Notes: generated by a model not told the origin, from the letters alone. A stretch of DNA of 64,000 nucleotides from Lachnospiraceae bacterium (GCA_015258065.1 JABZIZ010000010.1:1-64000), one strand, 5' to 3'; numbered from the stretch's first letter, positions 43,346-51,939 are shown. Program-made: numbers and translations.

Positions 43346-43873
43346 ATGAAGTTTACGATCGTAGGGAAAAATCTGGATGTGACTGAGGGGCTGCGTGAGG
43401 CCGTAGAGGACAAGCTGGGGAAACTTGACAAATTTTTCACCACGGAAACCAAGGCAAATGTGACGCTGAGCGTGGACAAGGGCAAACATAGGATTGAAGT
43501 AACGATTCCGATGAAGGGGAAGCTCATCCGTTCGGAGCAGGTCAGTGGAGACATGTATGTATCCATCAATATGGTGGAAGAGGTGATTGAACGCCAGCTC
43601 AGGAAGTACAAGAACCGGCTGGTGGATAAACAGCAGGATGTTACGAATTTCAAGAGGGAATTTCTGGACAGAGAAGAGGCGGACGAGGATGAAGTCAAAA
43701 TCGAGAGGATCAAGCAGTTTCCGATCAAACCCATGTATCCCGAGGATGCCTGTGTGCAGATGGAACTGCTCGGACACGATTTCTTTGTCTTTGTCAATGC
43801 CGAGACGGACGCCACCTGTGTGGTTTACAAGAGAAAAAGCGGTGCTTACGGCATGATTGAGCCGGAAGCCTGA
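43346..43873 (+). CDS. hpf: Long-form ribosome hibernation promoting factor
   Basis: 175 residues. The N-terminal RaiA/HPF domain (MKFTIVGKNLDVTEGLRE, residues 1-95) binds the decoding centre; the C-terminal domain (VQMELLGHDFFVFVNAETDA, residues ~120-170) dimerises 70S ribosomes into 100S particles, as in long HPF of Firmicutes. It has its own promoter-like sequence and is separated from its neighbours by a terminator before it and a hairpin after it. Expression would rise in stationary phase or starvation. Confidence 0.95.
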   Translation: MKFTIVGKNLDVTEGLREAVEDKLGKLDKFFTTETKANVTLSVDKGKHRIEVTIPMKGKLIRSEQVSGDMYVSINMVEEVIERQLRKYKNRLVDKQQDVTNFKREFLDREEADEDEVKIERIKQFPIKPMYPEDACVQMELLGHDFFVFVNAETDATCVVYKRKSGAYGMIEPEA

Positions 43874-43874
43874 A

Positions 43875-43905
43875 GGCGGAGGGGCAGGAATCCGCCTGTG
43901 CTTTT
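43875..43905 (+). terminator. Possible terminator of hpf
   Basis: GGCGGA/TCCGCC stem with a 10-nt loop, followed a few bases later by CTTTT. Confidence 0.4.
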
Positions 43906-43919
43906 CGGAGCCCTGCCCT

Positions 43920-43995
43920 GATTTGATTGATCAGCACAGATTTGTTCGATCATTGCAGATTCGTTTTGTAACGATAGATTCGCTTTATAATCACA
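43920..43995. repeat. Tandem array, four 19-bp units
   Basis: Units begin at 43920, 43939, 43958 and 43977, spacing exactly 19, consensus about GATTCGTTTGATCATCACA. All start GATTTG or GATTCG, and the later parts diverge. It fills the hpf-YbaK spacer. Same period as the 23298 array but different sequence. Confidence 0.7.
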
Positions 43996-44028
43996 CAAAT
44001 ATTCATTTTTATAATAAATAAGCCGAAT

Positions 44029-44556
44029 ATGATAGTGAAGACTCGTGCAGGTTTGCCTGGCGGGAGGGAGGAAGATCAAACGGCAAGGAAAGAGAATAAA
44101 ACCAATGCCATGCGGGAACTGGAGAGGGAGAAGATTCCGTATGTCTGCCATACCTATGAATGTGACGAATTTACAGACGGGGTGCAGGTGGCGGATCTGT
44201 TGCATCTTTCACATGAACTGGTGTATAAGACGCTGGTTTGCGAGGGAAATGACCGAAATTATTATGTCTTTGTCCTTCCGGTGGAAGAGGAACTGGATTT
44301 GAAGAAGTGTGCGAAGTCGGTTGGGGTCAAATCGCTGTCCATGATTCATGTAAAGGATATCAATAAGGTGACAGGTTATGTGCGCGGTGGATGTACTGCC
44401 ATCGGCATGAAGAAGAGATATGTGACACGGATTGACGATTCTGCCAGGAAGCTGCCCCGGATGATTGTGAGCGGCGGGAGACTCGGAACACAGATGGAAC
44501 TGAAGCCGGAGGATTTATGTCAGGCGGCAGGTGCGGAATTTGCTTCTCTGACCTAG
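44029..44556 (+). CDS. YbaK/EbsC-family aminoacyl-tRNA deacylase
   Basis: 175 residues as drawn from ATG 44029, which lacks a ribosome-binding site. The homologous part begins near residue 18, where TARKENKTNAMREL mirrors the MAxKEKTNAMR opening usual in this family; an excellent AGGGAGG sits 8 nt before that ACG codon at 44080. So the real start may be ACG 44080, or an ATG changed to ACG by mutation or error. Core motifs: GVQVADLLHL, YVFVLPVEEELDLKKCAK, GYVRGGCTAIGMKKRY. The family hydrolyses mischarged Cys-tRNA-Pro and similar products. Confidence 0.85.
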   Translation: MIVKTRAGLPGGREEDQTARKENKTNAMRELEREKIPYVCHTYECDEFTDGVQVADLLHLSHELVYKTLVCEGNDRNYYVFVLPVEEELDLKKCAKSVGVKSLSMIHVKDINKVTGYVRGGCTAIGMKKRYVTRIDDSARKLPRMIVSGGRLGTQMELKPEDLCQAAGAEFASLT

Positions 44557-44623
44557 ATGGAAGATCAATTGAGTGTAAGAAACAGGCTTGGTGTCCGTTC
44601 ACCATGGATGGGAGTACGGGTTG

Positions 44624-46342
44624 ATGAAAGCTGATGCAAAGGATAGAGGCGTAATTACAAAGCGGATGTTTGTTGTTTCCGTTTTTTCACTGGTGGTGAT
44701 GTATGCGCTGATTGCTGTCATTTTGCATTGGGACGGAGATAATCATGTGCCCTACCTTACGCTGGACAAGGATCTCACGGTCGATGTACGGCATTTAGAT
44801 GGCAGGGTGGAGCATTCGGATAGCAATTTCTATTCCTCACCGGTGGCGGGAGAGACGGTGGTGGTTCATGTGCCTTTAGATGCGGCGAAAAAGATGGATC
44901 ATGCCGCCCTATGTTTTGGCTGTTACAATGCCGCTGTCCGTGTGTACTTCGAGAATCAGGTGCTACTAAAAGAGGGTGTCGGCGCAGTAAAGCCGACCGG
45001 TCATCTGATCTGCAACGTACCGCTTCCGCAGGAAGCGTGGGGGAAGAGCGTAAGGATTGAGCTGTATCAGCTGGAAGATCATGCAGCTTCTAGAATCAGC
45101 CATGTGCTTGTCTTGCCGGCGATCCGGTCCTATGCCTATCCTCTGCTCGGACAGAGATTCGGTTTCCTGGTGTTTGGGTCCATGTTTTCCATTTCGGTTC
45201 TCCTCTTCTTCTATTCGACTTTCATGCGCATCTTTCGGATTCATACGGAGCAGGGGATGTTTTTTTCCTTCTTCTGTCTCAGCACCTCGGTCTGGTATCT
45301 CGGATTTCAGGGAATGCTCTACCTGATGATCGAAAACCGTACGGTTTGTGCCTATGCGGAATATGCAGCCCTGTATATGATGCCCATTCCTTTCTTTGGG
45401 TATATGCGGCGGGAGCCCGTGGGAGAAAAGGCACGGAGGCTCTTTCACACCGCGGAAAAGATCTATATCGCTTTTTTCCTTTTCAGTGCGGCGACGGAGA
45501 TTTTCACACCGAGAGACGGTTTTATCACACTCCTGACGATCGACCATATTCTGCTGTTGTGCGGATGCAGCCTGGTGCTTTTTAATATAATCCGTTCCTG
45601 GAAAAAACAGTATGATATGTCCTCCAGGATCCTCTACAGTGGTATTGCGCTCTCTGTCTCCTTTGTATTCCTGGAAATCTTTCGGGTCATCCTCAACCGC
45701 TACAACGTATCCGGTTATCATCATTTGTGGATGCGCCTCTTTGTGAATTGCAATTTCGCAATGCTTTTTTTGTTAACGTTTACAAATGTGCTGATTCTCA
45801 GTTATATTTTCCGTACGGCGGAGGCAATCAGGGACAGGGCAGAGGAGAATCAGTTAAAGAGATTGGCTTATCTGGATATTCTCACGGGGATTCCAAACCG
45901 ATTGGATTGCGAGAAACATCTGTCGCAAATGGAAGAAGAAAAACGGAGAGGTTACACGCTCCTGTTCTTTGACGTCGATCATTTGAAAAAAGCCAATGAT
46001 ACATACGGGCATCAGACGGGAGATGTCCTCATCAAGGCGACGGCAGAGGCGCTCAAGAGAGTGTGCGAGGGAAAAGAGGGCTTCTACGGCCGCTTCGGTG
46101 GAGATGAATTCCTGGCCTGTTTTTATCAACAAAGGGAGGCGGATCAGGTTTGTGACGCCTTCATGAAAGAGATCAATCGCTATAATGAGCAACATCTGCT
46201 TCCGTTTGCCATCTCGGTTTCTGTGGGGAGATACGATGAAACCGAGAATCAGGGTGTTTTTGTTTCGGTGCAGTCTGCCATTCGGATTGCCGATACGAGG
46301 ATGTATGCCAACAAGCAGATGATGGGAATCGCCAATCATTGA
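44624..46342 (+). CDS. Membrane GGDEF protein (diguanylate cyclase)
   Basis: 572 residues from ATG 44624 with GGGAG upstream. First helix at residues ~15-35, then an extracytoplasmic beta-rich sensor domain to about 175, then six or seven membrane helices resembling the 7TM-DISM sensor class, then a cytosolic GGDEF domain with the intact GGDEF at 492-496 (FYGRFGGDEFLACFY) and YLDILTGIPNR. The RxxD inhibitory site expected just before the motif is missing (GKEG in its place), so product feedback may be absent. It makes cyclic di-GMP, fitting an organism that switches between motility and surface growth. Confidence 0.88.
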   Translation: MKADAKDRGVITKRMFVVSVFSLVVMYALIAVILHWDGDNHVPYLTLDKDLTVDVRHLDGRVEHSDSNFYSSPVAGETVVVHVPLDAAKKMDHAALCFGCYNAAVRVYFENQVLLKEGVGAVKPTGHLICNVPLPQEAWGKSVRIELYQLEDHAASRISHVLVLPAIRSYAYPLLGQRFGFLVFGSMFSISVLLFFYSTFMRIFRIHTEQGMFFSFFCLSTSVWYLGFQGMLYLMIENRTVCAYAEYAALYMMPIPFFGYMRREPVGEKARRLFHTAEKIYIAFFLFSAATEIFTPRDGFITLLTIDHILLLCGCSLVLFNIIRSWKKQYDMSSRILYSGIALSVSFVFLEIFRVILNRYNVSGYHHLWMRLFVNCNFAMLFLLTFTNVLILSYIFRTAEAIRDRAEENQLKRLAYLDILTGIPNRLDCEKHLSQMEEEKRRGYTLLFFDVDHLKKANDTYGHQTGDVLIKATAEALKRVCEGKEGFYGRFGGDEFLACFYQQREADQVCDAFMKEINRYNEQHLLPFAISVSVGRYDETENQGVFVSVQSAIRIADTRMYANKQMMGIANH

Positions 46343-46400
46343 CGATTTGGATGTGATGTGAGATTTGTTTGACCGGGACGGATGATGGGGGAAAAGATCG

Positions 46401-47312
46401 ATGGATCTGGCCGTATTTTCGGATATTCATTCCAATTATGTCGCTTTGCAGGCTTGCTTTGATTTTTGTACGACGCGCGGTATTACGCACTTCCTTCTGC
46501 TGGGGGATTATGTAACGGACTGCCCCTCCCCGCAGAAGACCATGGAGCTTTTATATATTTTGCAAAAATATTTTCAGGCGGTCTTTATCCGGGGCAATCG
46601 GGAAGAATATCTTCTGAATTACCGAAAAGAAAATGGAACGGGCTGGAAGAAGGGTTCCTCCAGCGGCTCTCTCCTGTATACGTACGAGAATCTGACGGAG
46701 AGAGATTTCAATTTCTTTGATTCTCTACCGATTTATGGGGTCTATCAGGAAGAGGGATTGCCTTCTTTTGAATATTGCCACGGTTCCCCGCAAAGAGCGG
46801 GAGAACTGCTCTTTCGAGGGAAGCGGAACACGAGGAAAACGTTGTCTGCCTTGAAAACGCAACTCCTGGTTCACGGACATCATCATATACAGGAGGTGTA
46901 TGAATATAGGGAAAAGAAGTCTCTTAATCCAGGATCGATCGGTATTCCGTGGTATTACGAGGGCAAAACACAGTTTGCCATTCTGCACGGAAGGGGAACC
47001 ACCTGGGAAGAGGAGCTCATTCAGATGGATTATGACAGAGAGTCTCTCCTGGAAGACTTTGAGCAGAGCGGACTCACGGAGATGGCACCGGCCTGGGCGG
47101 CGGTGACCATGCACACGGTTCGAACCGGCAGAGATTTAAATGAAACGGTGAAACTGCGTGCCATGCAACTTTGCAGGGAAGAACGGGGACAGGCGGTCTG
47201 GCCGGATATCCCGGAGGAATACTGGGCGAGGGCACTACTGGAATACCGCATTGATCTCAAGGGAAGAGAAATACAGACCAAAGACGGGGAGGGAACCCTG
47301 GAAAATCCTTAA
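46401..47312 (+). CDS. Calcineurin-like metallophosphoesterase
   Basis: 303 residues. The metal ligands of the YfcE/MPE class are in order: Asp8 and His10 in FSDIHSN, LGDY, RGNREEYL, and VHGHHHIQEVY near residue 155, with SLNPGSIG after it. The C-terminal ~110 residues are helical and extend beyond a minimal phosphodiesterase. Substrate not readable from sequence. It starts 58 bp after the GGDEF gene on the same strand and could be co-transcribed; it ends before the hairpin at 47380-47419. Confidence 0.88.
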   Translation: MDLAVFSDIHSNYVALQACFDFCTTRGITHFLLLGDYVTDCPSPQKTMELLYILQKYFQAVFIRGNREEYLLNYRKENGTGWKKGSSSGSLLYTYENLTERDFNFFDSLPIYGVYQEEGLPSFEYCHGSPQRAGELLFRGKRNTRKTLSALKTQLLVHGHHHIQEVYEYREKKSLNPGSIGIPWYYEGKTQFAILHGRGTTWEEELIQMDYDRESLLEDFEQSGLTEMAPAWAAVTMHTVRTGRDLNETVKLRAMQLCREERGQAVWPDIPEEYWARALLEYRIDLKGREIQTKDGEGTLENP

Positions 47313-47379
47313 GAATCTATGAAATCTCCAACCAGCACTTGAGTGAGCAATCAAAAGAAATAGTGAGTAAATAAGAGAA

Positions 47380-47419
47380 AAACAGAGATATTCGCAATTA
47401 TACGCGAATATCTCTGTTT
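47380..47419 (+). terminator. Perfect 16-bp hairpin upstream of groES
   Basis: AAACAGAGATATTCGC (47380-47395) pairs with GCGAATATCTCTGTTT (47404-47419). It ends in TTTG and probably terminates the phosphoesterase transcript. Its last bases overlap the -35 of the groES promoter. Confidence 0.65.
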
Positions 47420-47446
47420 GCATTCAAAAACGAATCTGGATAATAT
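47418..47446 (+). promoter_or_regulatory. Sigma-A promoter of groESL
   Basis: TTGCAT (47418-47423), 17-bp spacer, TAATAT (47441-47446). Predicted start about 47453, just before the CIRCE element. Confidence 0.75.
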
Positions 47447-47458
47447 AGTTTTTGTTGG

Positions 47459-47485
47459 TTAGCACTCATAAAGAGTGAGTGCTAA
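47459..47485. promoter_or_regulatory. CIRCE operator (HrcA binding site)
   Basis: TTAGCACTC, a 9-bp spacer and GAGTGCTAA: an exact match to the CIRCE consensus. HrcA binding here represses groESL until heat shock. It lies at or just after the transcription start. Confidence 0.97.
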
Positions 47486-47530
47486 CAACCTGAAATGATC
47501 GATGGAAAGAAGACATAAGGAGGCATATCA

Positions 47531-47818
47531 ATGAAGTTACAACCTTTAGCAGACAGAGTTGTTCTGAAGCAGCTCGAAGCAGAAGAGACGACCAAGTCGG
47601 GAATTGTTCTTCCCGGGAAAGAGAAGGAAAAGCCGCAGCAGGCGGAAGTCATCGCAGTTGGCCCCGGCGGAGTGGTAGACGGCAAGGACGTCAAGATGGA
47701 AGTCAAGAAGGGTGACCATGTCATTTATTCGAAGTATGCCGGAACCGAAGTCAAGATGGATGATGATGTGGAGTATATCATTGTAAGACAGAGTGACATT
47801 CTTGCAGTGATCAAATAA
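47531..47818 (+). CDS. groS: Co-chaperonin GroES
   Basis: 95 residues, behind AAGGAGG at 47516-47522. MKLQPLADRVVLKQLEAEE opens the protein; the mobile loop region TTKSGIVLPG and the closing VEYIIVRQSDILAVIK are canonical. It caps GroEL. HrcA-controlled through the CIRCE element. Confidence 0.98.
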   Translation: MKLQPLADRVVLKQLEAEETTKSGIVLPGKEKEKPQQAEVIAVGPGGVVDGKDVKMEVKKGDHVIYSKYAGTEVKMDDDVEYIIVRQSDILAVIK

Positions 47819-47865
47819 TATTTTCAGGTAAGTATCGCATGTTTGCGTGAAATGGAGGATTTACG

Positions 47866-49488
47866 ATGGCTAAGACGATTAAGAATGGCGCGGATGCCCG
47901 CGTTGCAATGGCAGAAGGCATTAACAAGCTGGCGGATACCGTCAGAATCACACTGGGACCCAAGGGACGCAATGTAGTTTTGGACAAGAGCTATGGCGCA
48001 CCGACCATTACCAATGACGGAGTGACCATTGCAAAGGAAATTGAGTTAAAAGATCCCTATGAGAACATGGGTGCACAGTTGGTAAAAGAGGTAGCAACCA
48101 AGACCAATGATGTGGCAGGAGACGGCACCACGACCGCTACGGTTTTGGCACAGGCCATGATCAACGAAGGCATGAAGAATCTGGCTGCGGGTGCAAATCC
48201 GATCGAGCTGCGCAAGGGCATGAAGAAGGCGACGGATGCAGCGGTTGCGAGCATCAAGGCAATGTCCACCAAGGTAAAGGGCAAAGAACAGATCATGAGA
48301 GTCGCTGCCGTCTCTTCCGGCGATGACGAAGTGGGACAGATGATTGCAGATGCCATGGAGAAGGTTTCCAATGACGGTGTCATCACGATTGAAGAGTCCA
48401 AGACGATGCAGACGGAACTGGATCTGGTAGAAGGAATGCAGTTCGACCGTGGCTATATCAGTGCCTATATGGCAACGGATATGGACAAGATGGAAGCCAA
48501 TCTGGAAGATCCCTATATCCTGATTACCGACAAGAAGATCTCGAACATCCAGGACATTCTTCCCCTTCTGGAGCAGGTGGTGAAGACCGGAGCGAAGCTT
48601 CTGATTATCGCAGAGGATGTAGACGGCGAGGCACTGACCACGCTGATTGTCAATAAACTGCGCGGCACCTTTAATGTAGTAGCGGTAAAGGCACCCGGCT
48701 ATGGCGATCGCAGAAAGGATATGCTGCAGGATATTGCGATTCTGACCGGCGGTACCGTGATCTCCTCTGATCTTGGCAAGGACCTTGCAGATACCAAGAT
48801 GGAAGATCTCGGAAGAGCCAAGAGCGTCAAAGTCGAGAAAGAAAAGACAACGATTGTAGACGGACTCGGCGCCAAGAAGGATATCCAGGCAAGAATTGCA
48901 CAGATCAAAAACCAGATTCAGGAGACAACTTCCGACTTTGATAAAGAGAAGTTGCAGGAGCGCCTTGCAAAGCTTGCCGGCGGCGTTGCGGTAGTCCGTG
49001 TCGGTGCGGCAACCGAGACAGAGATGAAGGAAGCCAAATACCGTATGGAGGATGCTTTAAATGCAACCCGTGCTGCAGTAGAAGAGGGCATTATCTTCGG
49101 TGGCGGTTCCGCATACATCCATGCACAGAAAGAAGTGGCGAAGTGCATTGAGTCTCTGGAAGGGGATGTGAAGACGGGTGCCAGAATCGTAGAGAAAGCA
49201 CTGGAAGCTCCTCTGTACCAGATTGCAGTGAATGCAGGGCTGAATGGTGCCGTGATCGTCAACAAGGTCAAGGAATCCAAGCAGGGAATCGGATTTAACG
49301 CCTACTCCGAAGAGTATGTCGATATGGTGAAGGACGGCATCCTGGATCCTGCCAAGGTGACCAGAAACGCACTTCAAAATGCAACCAGCGTAGCCGGCAG
49401 TTTCTTAACCACGGAAGCGGCAGTCGCTACCATCAAGGAGCCGGTACCTCCGATGCCTCAGGGCGGCGGCATGGACGGGATGATGTAA
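47866..49488 (+). CDS. groL: Chaperonin GroEL
   Basis: 540 residues, the standard length, behind a GGAGG-like site. VTLGPKGRNVVLDKSYGAP and GDGTTTATVLAQ form the ATP site, and the C-terminal tail is GGG-M (PQGGGMDGMM). It folds proteins in a tetradecamer with GroES. 47 bp after groS, ends at a strong terminator at 49535-49582. Confidence 0.98.
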   Translation: MAKTIKNGADARVAMAEGINKLADTVRITLGPKGRNVVLDKSYGAPTITNDGVTIAKEIELKDPYENMGAQLVKEVATKTNDVAGDGTTTATVLAQAMINEGMKNLAAGANPIELRKGMKKATDAAVASIKAMSTKVKGKEQIMRVAAVSSGDDEVGQMIADAMEKVSNDGVITIEESKTMQTELDLVEGMQFDRGYISAYMATDMDKMEANLEDPYILITDKKISNIQDILPLLEQVVKTGAKLLIIAEDVDGEALTTLIVNKLRGTFNVVAVKAPGYGDRRKDMLQDIAILTGGTVISSDLGKDLADTKMEDLGRAKSVKVEKEKTTIVDGLGAKKDIQARIAQIKNQIQETTSDFDKEKLQERLAKLAGGVAVVRVGAATETEMKEAKYRMEDALNATRAAVEEGIIFGGGSAYIHAQKEVAKCIESLEGDVKTGARIVEKALEAPLYQIAVNAGLNGAVIVNKVKESKQGIGFNAYSEEYVDMVKDGILDPAKVTRNALQNATSVAGSFLTTEAAVATIKEPVPPMPQGGGMDGMM

Positions 49489-49534
49489 GACATTCCGCTG
49501 GCAGATCCGAAACAGCTTAGAAGTAAGACTCATA

Positions 49535-49582
49535 GAAATCCGGAAAAAACGAAATCCACAGTTTTTTCCGGATTTCTTTTTT
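49535..49582 (+). terminator. Intrinsic terminator of groESL
   Basis: Perfect 16-bp stem GAAATCCGGAAAAAAC/GTTTTTTCCGGATTTC with a 10-nt loop, then T6. Confidence 0.93.
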
Positions 49583-49606
49583 ATGTATTCATTTTTTGAT
49601 TATTCT

Positions 49607-49614
49607 GCCGATAT
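49607..49614 (+). promoter_or_regulatory. Candidate sigma-28/sigma-D -10 box of the flagellar operon
   Basis: GCCGATAT matches the flagellar sigma-D -10 consensus. It lies 67 bp before the fliK start. The expected TAAA-type -35 about 15 bp upstream is not convincing (TTCA at 49588-49591), so this is a half-match. Confidence 0.45.
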
Positions 49615-49680
49615 ATTTATGGGCAAGAAGTATGCCCTGATGGGGACAACAATCGAATAGGAAAGGAGGAAGAGGAACAG

Positions 49681-51219
49681 ATGTCTGGTACAGCAGGACT
49701 GATCAAGGACGCTGTCTCATCTGCGCAGGTGCAAAATAAGGGCTTGCAGTCGCAAAATTCCTGTAAAAAGGGAAAGGCAGAACTTCCCTTTGATTCGGTG
49801 ATCCAGGCAAGTGCGATCAGCGCAGTGGCAGCGAGTCAGACACAGGCGGAAACGACCAGAAGCCGCCCTGCAGAAGGTGAAGATGGACGAGTAGTGAAGG
49901 AGACGCAAAGACAGCCGGAAGTCAGAAAGAACATTGGAGGAGGAACGGATCGCTTCCAAACGACGGAAGGCATGAAGAAAGCGGATCAGCGGACATCCGA
50001 TACACCAGCAAAGACCCAATTCGACGGCAAACTGGAACAGGCAAAGGAAGGCGCAGGAGAGCTCCTGACGGAAGAAATCGCGAATGAACTCGGGATTTCG
50101 CAAGAGGAAGTCAGAGATACACTTACGAAGCTTGGACTTGGCGCTACCGACCTGTACAGTCCGGAGCATCTGGTGGAATTTTTTTCACAGATTTCCGGAG
50201 AAGATGCGTCTGCCATCCTGACGGATGGAAATCTTTTTCAAAGTTTTCAGAACCTGATGGCAAGAGCGCAAAACTGCATACAGGAGTTGTCTGAAACGCT
50301 TGGGATCCCGGTCGAAGTGATTTCGGAGGAATGGAAGGGGCAGGAATCTGTAGAGGAAAAAGAATCCTTGCAGGAGGGTGACCTGTTGCCTGAATTTCTT
50401 CACGAAACCAGAAAACAGATGGAGGAAGGCTTCCTCTTCGGCGTAGATCAAAAGGAAGAGAGCACAGCAGATAACGGACAGGCAGGGAAGGTGCAGGAGA
50501 AGGCGGCTTCAGATCCGATGACGCTCTCCAAAACCTTACAGGATCATCAAACGGATGCTTCTGATCAGAAGCAGGATTTCTCTTTTCACAAGAATTCCAA
50601 ATCACTACAGCAGGTCCGGGGCGAGAATCAAACGGAACAGCCACTAAGCGCGCAGGCAGTGGTCATGCGTCATATTCTAAGTGAGGTGTCCCGGTCGATC
50701 GAAGGATTACCAAAAGCATCTCCGGAAGGAGGGACGCAGGCGCAGGAACTGGTGCGACAGATCATGGACTATCTCAGGGTGCAAACGGGGAGTGATATGA
50801 CGAGCATGGAAATGCAGCTGCACCCGCAGTCCTTGGGGAAACTTCACATCAGCATCCAGGCAATGGGAAACGGAGATATGATTGCGCAGTTTACGGCGCA
50901 GAACGAATCGGTGAAGACGGCACTCCAGACGCAGCTGCCACAACTCCTGGAAAGGTTTGAGGAACAGGGATTAAAGGTCTCCGAGGTGCAAGTCGGCGTG
51001 GATCCGGAAGCGTATGGAAACGGGCAGAACCGTTCGGGGAACGGAGACGGGCAGGAGAAAGAGCAGGAAAAGAAAATTGCCCGTGTGAGCAGACTGCGCC
51101 GGATGTCCATCGACTTAACGAAGCTGGAGAAAGAGGATGTGGAGCGCCTTAACGAAGAGGACCGGATCGAAGCGCAGATGATGAGAGAAAACGGCAATAC
51201 AGTAAACTTCCGTGCATAA
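49681..51219 (+). CDS. fliK: Flagellar hook-length control protein FliK
   Basis: 512 residues behind AAAGGAGGAAGAGG. A long, Gln/Glu-rich, low-complexity N-terminal two-thirds (the ruler and export signal) and a globular Flg_hook domain near residues 360-450: MQLHPQSLGKLHISI, AQNESVKTALQTQLPQLLERFEEQGL. FliK measures the hook and flips the export gate by touching FlhB. It opens the operon, directly upstream of the hook cap gene flgD, as in most Clostridia. A basic-acidic tail follows. Confidence 0.9.
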   Translation: MSGTAGLIKDAVSSAQVQNKGLQSQNSCKKGKAELPFDSVIQASAISAVAASQTQAETTRSRPAEGEDGRVVKETQRQPEVRKNIGGGTDRFQTTEGMKKADQRTSDTPAKTQFDGKLEQAKEGAGELLTEEIANELGISQEEVRDTLTKLGLGATDLYSPEHLVEFFSQISGEDASAILTDGNLFQSFQNLMARAQNCIQELSETLGIPVEVISEEWKGQESVEEKESLQEGDLLPEFLHETRKQMEEGFLFGVDQKEESTADNGQAGKVQEKAASDPMTLSKTLQDHQTDASDQKQDFSFHKNSKSLQQVRGENQTEQPLSAQAVVMRHILSEVSRSIEGLPKASPEGGTQAQELVRQIMDYLRVQTGSDMTSMEMQLHPQSLGKLHISIQAMGNGDMIAQFTAQNESVKTALQTQLPQLLERFEEQGLKVSEVQVGVDPEAYGNGQNRSGNGDGQEKEQEKKIARVSRLRRMSIDLTKLEKEDVERLNEEDRIEAQMMRENGNTVNFRA

Positions 51220-51249
51220 GCACTTCTTATGCGGGAGAAAGGATAAGAG

Positions 51250-51939
51250 ATGCCAGATCGTGTCAATATGGGAGCAACCATTAACAACGGGAAGGTGACC
51301 AACCAGCCGGATCCTGCGGCGAAGAAGGACCCGGATGTCAAAGCGAAGGAAAAGACAACCGCCAAAGGCTATAAGGATCAGTTTTTACAACTTCTGGTTG
51401 CGCAGATGAAATACCAGGACCCGTTGGAACCGGTTTCCAATACAGAATATATTTCCCAGTATTCCACCCTCTCGATGGTGGAGCAGATGAGCAATATGTC
51501 CTCTGCCATGGAGCTTTCCAGAGCGGGAGATTATGTGGGTAAGTATGTGGTGATTCGGGACGGTATATCCGAGGACGCCAACAGCTACAAGGAAGTCGAA
51601 GGAAACGTTGATTATGTCACCTATGAAAACGGAAAGGCCTTTGTGAATGTCAACGGGCAGAATTATAAGGCCGACGATGTCTATCAGGTGGTCTCGTCGG
51701 GGTACGAATATGCCAACAAACTTGCCTATGAATTCATTAAGGCACTGGACAAGCTTCCGGAAGCAAAATACATGACGAAGGCGGATGCGAAGACGGTAAA
51801 AAATCTGGCACTTGCCTATGACAAGTTGGACGAAGTGGCGAAAGGCATGATCGAGCCCAAATATCTGCAGCGCATGAAGGAATTGCTGGATGCAGCCAAA
51901 AAGATTCTGGGAGAAGAGAATAAGCCCGCCGGTACCTGA
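51250..51939 (+). CDS. flgD: Flagellar hook cap protein FlgD
   Basis: 229 residues. The FlgD core FLQLLVAQMKYQDPLEP at about residue 41-57, then EYISQYSTLSMVEQM, is the family signature. The C-terminal ~90 residues (KALDKLPEAKYMTKADAK to KKILGEENK) form an unusual extra helical domain not present in a minimal FlgD, possibly a stretch replacing the Tudor-Fn region. It assembles FlgE subunits at the growing hook tip. It follows fliK by 30 bp. Confidence 0.93.
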   Translation: MPDRVNMGATINNGKVTNQPDPAAKKDPDVKAKEKTTAKGYKDQFLQLLVAQMKYQDPLEPVSNTEYISQYSTLSMVEQMSNMSSAMELSRAGDYVGKYVVIRDGISEDANSYKEVEGNVDYVTYENGKAFVNVNGQNYKADDVYQVVSSGYEYANKLAYEFIKALDKLPEAKYMTKADAKTVKNLALAYDKLDEVAKGMIEPKYLQRMKELLDAAKKILGEENKPAGT

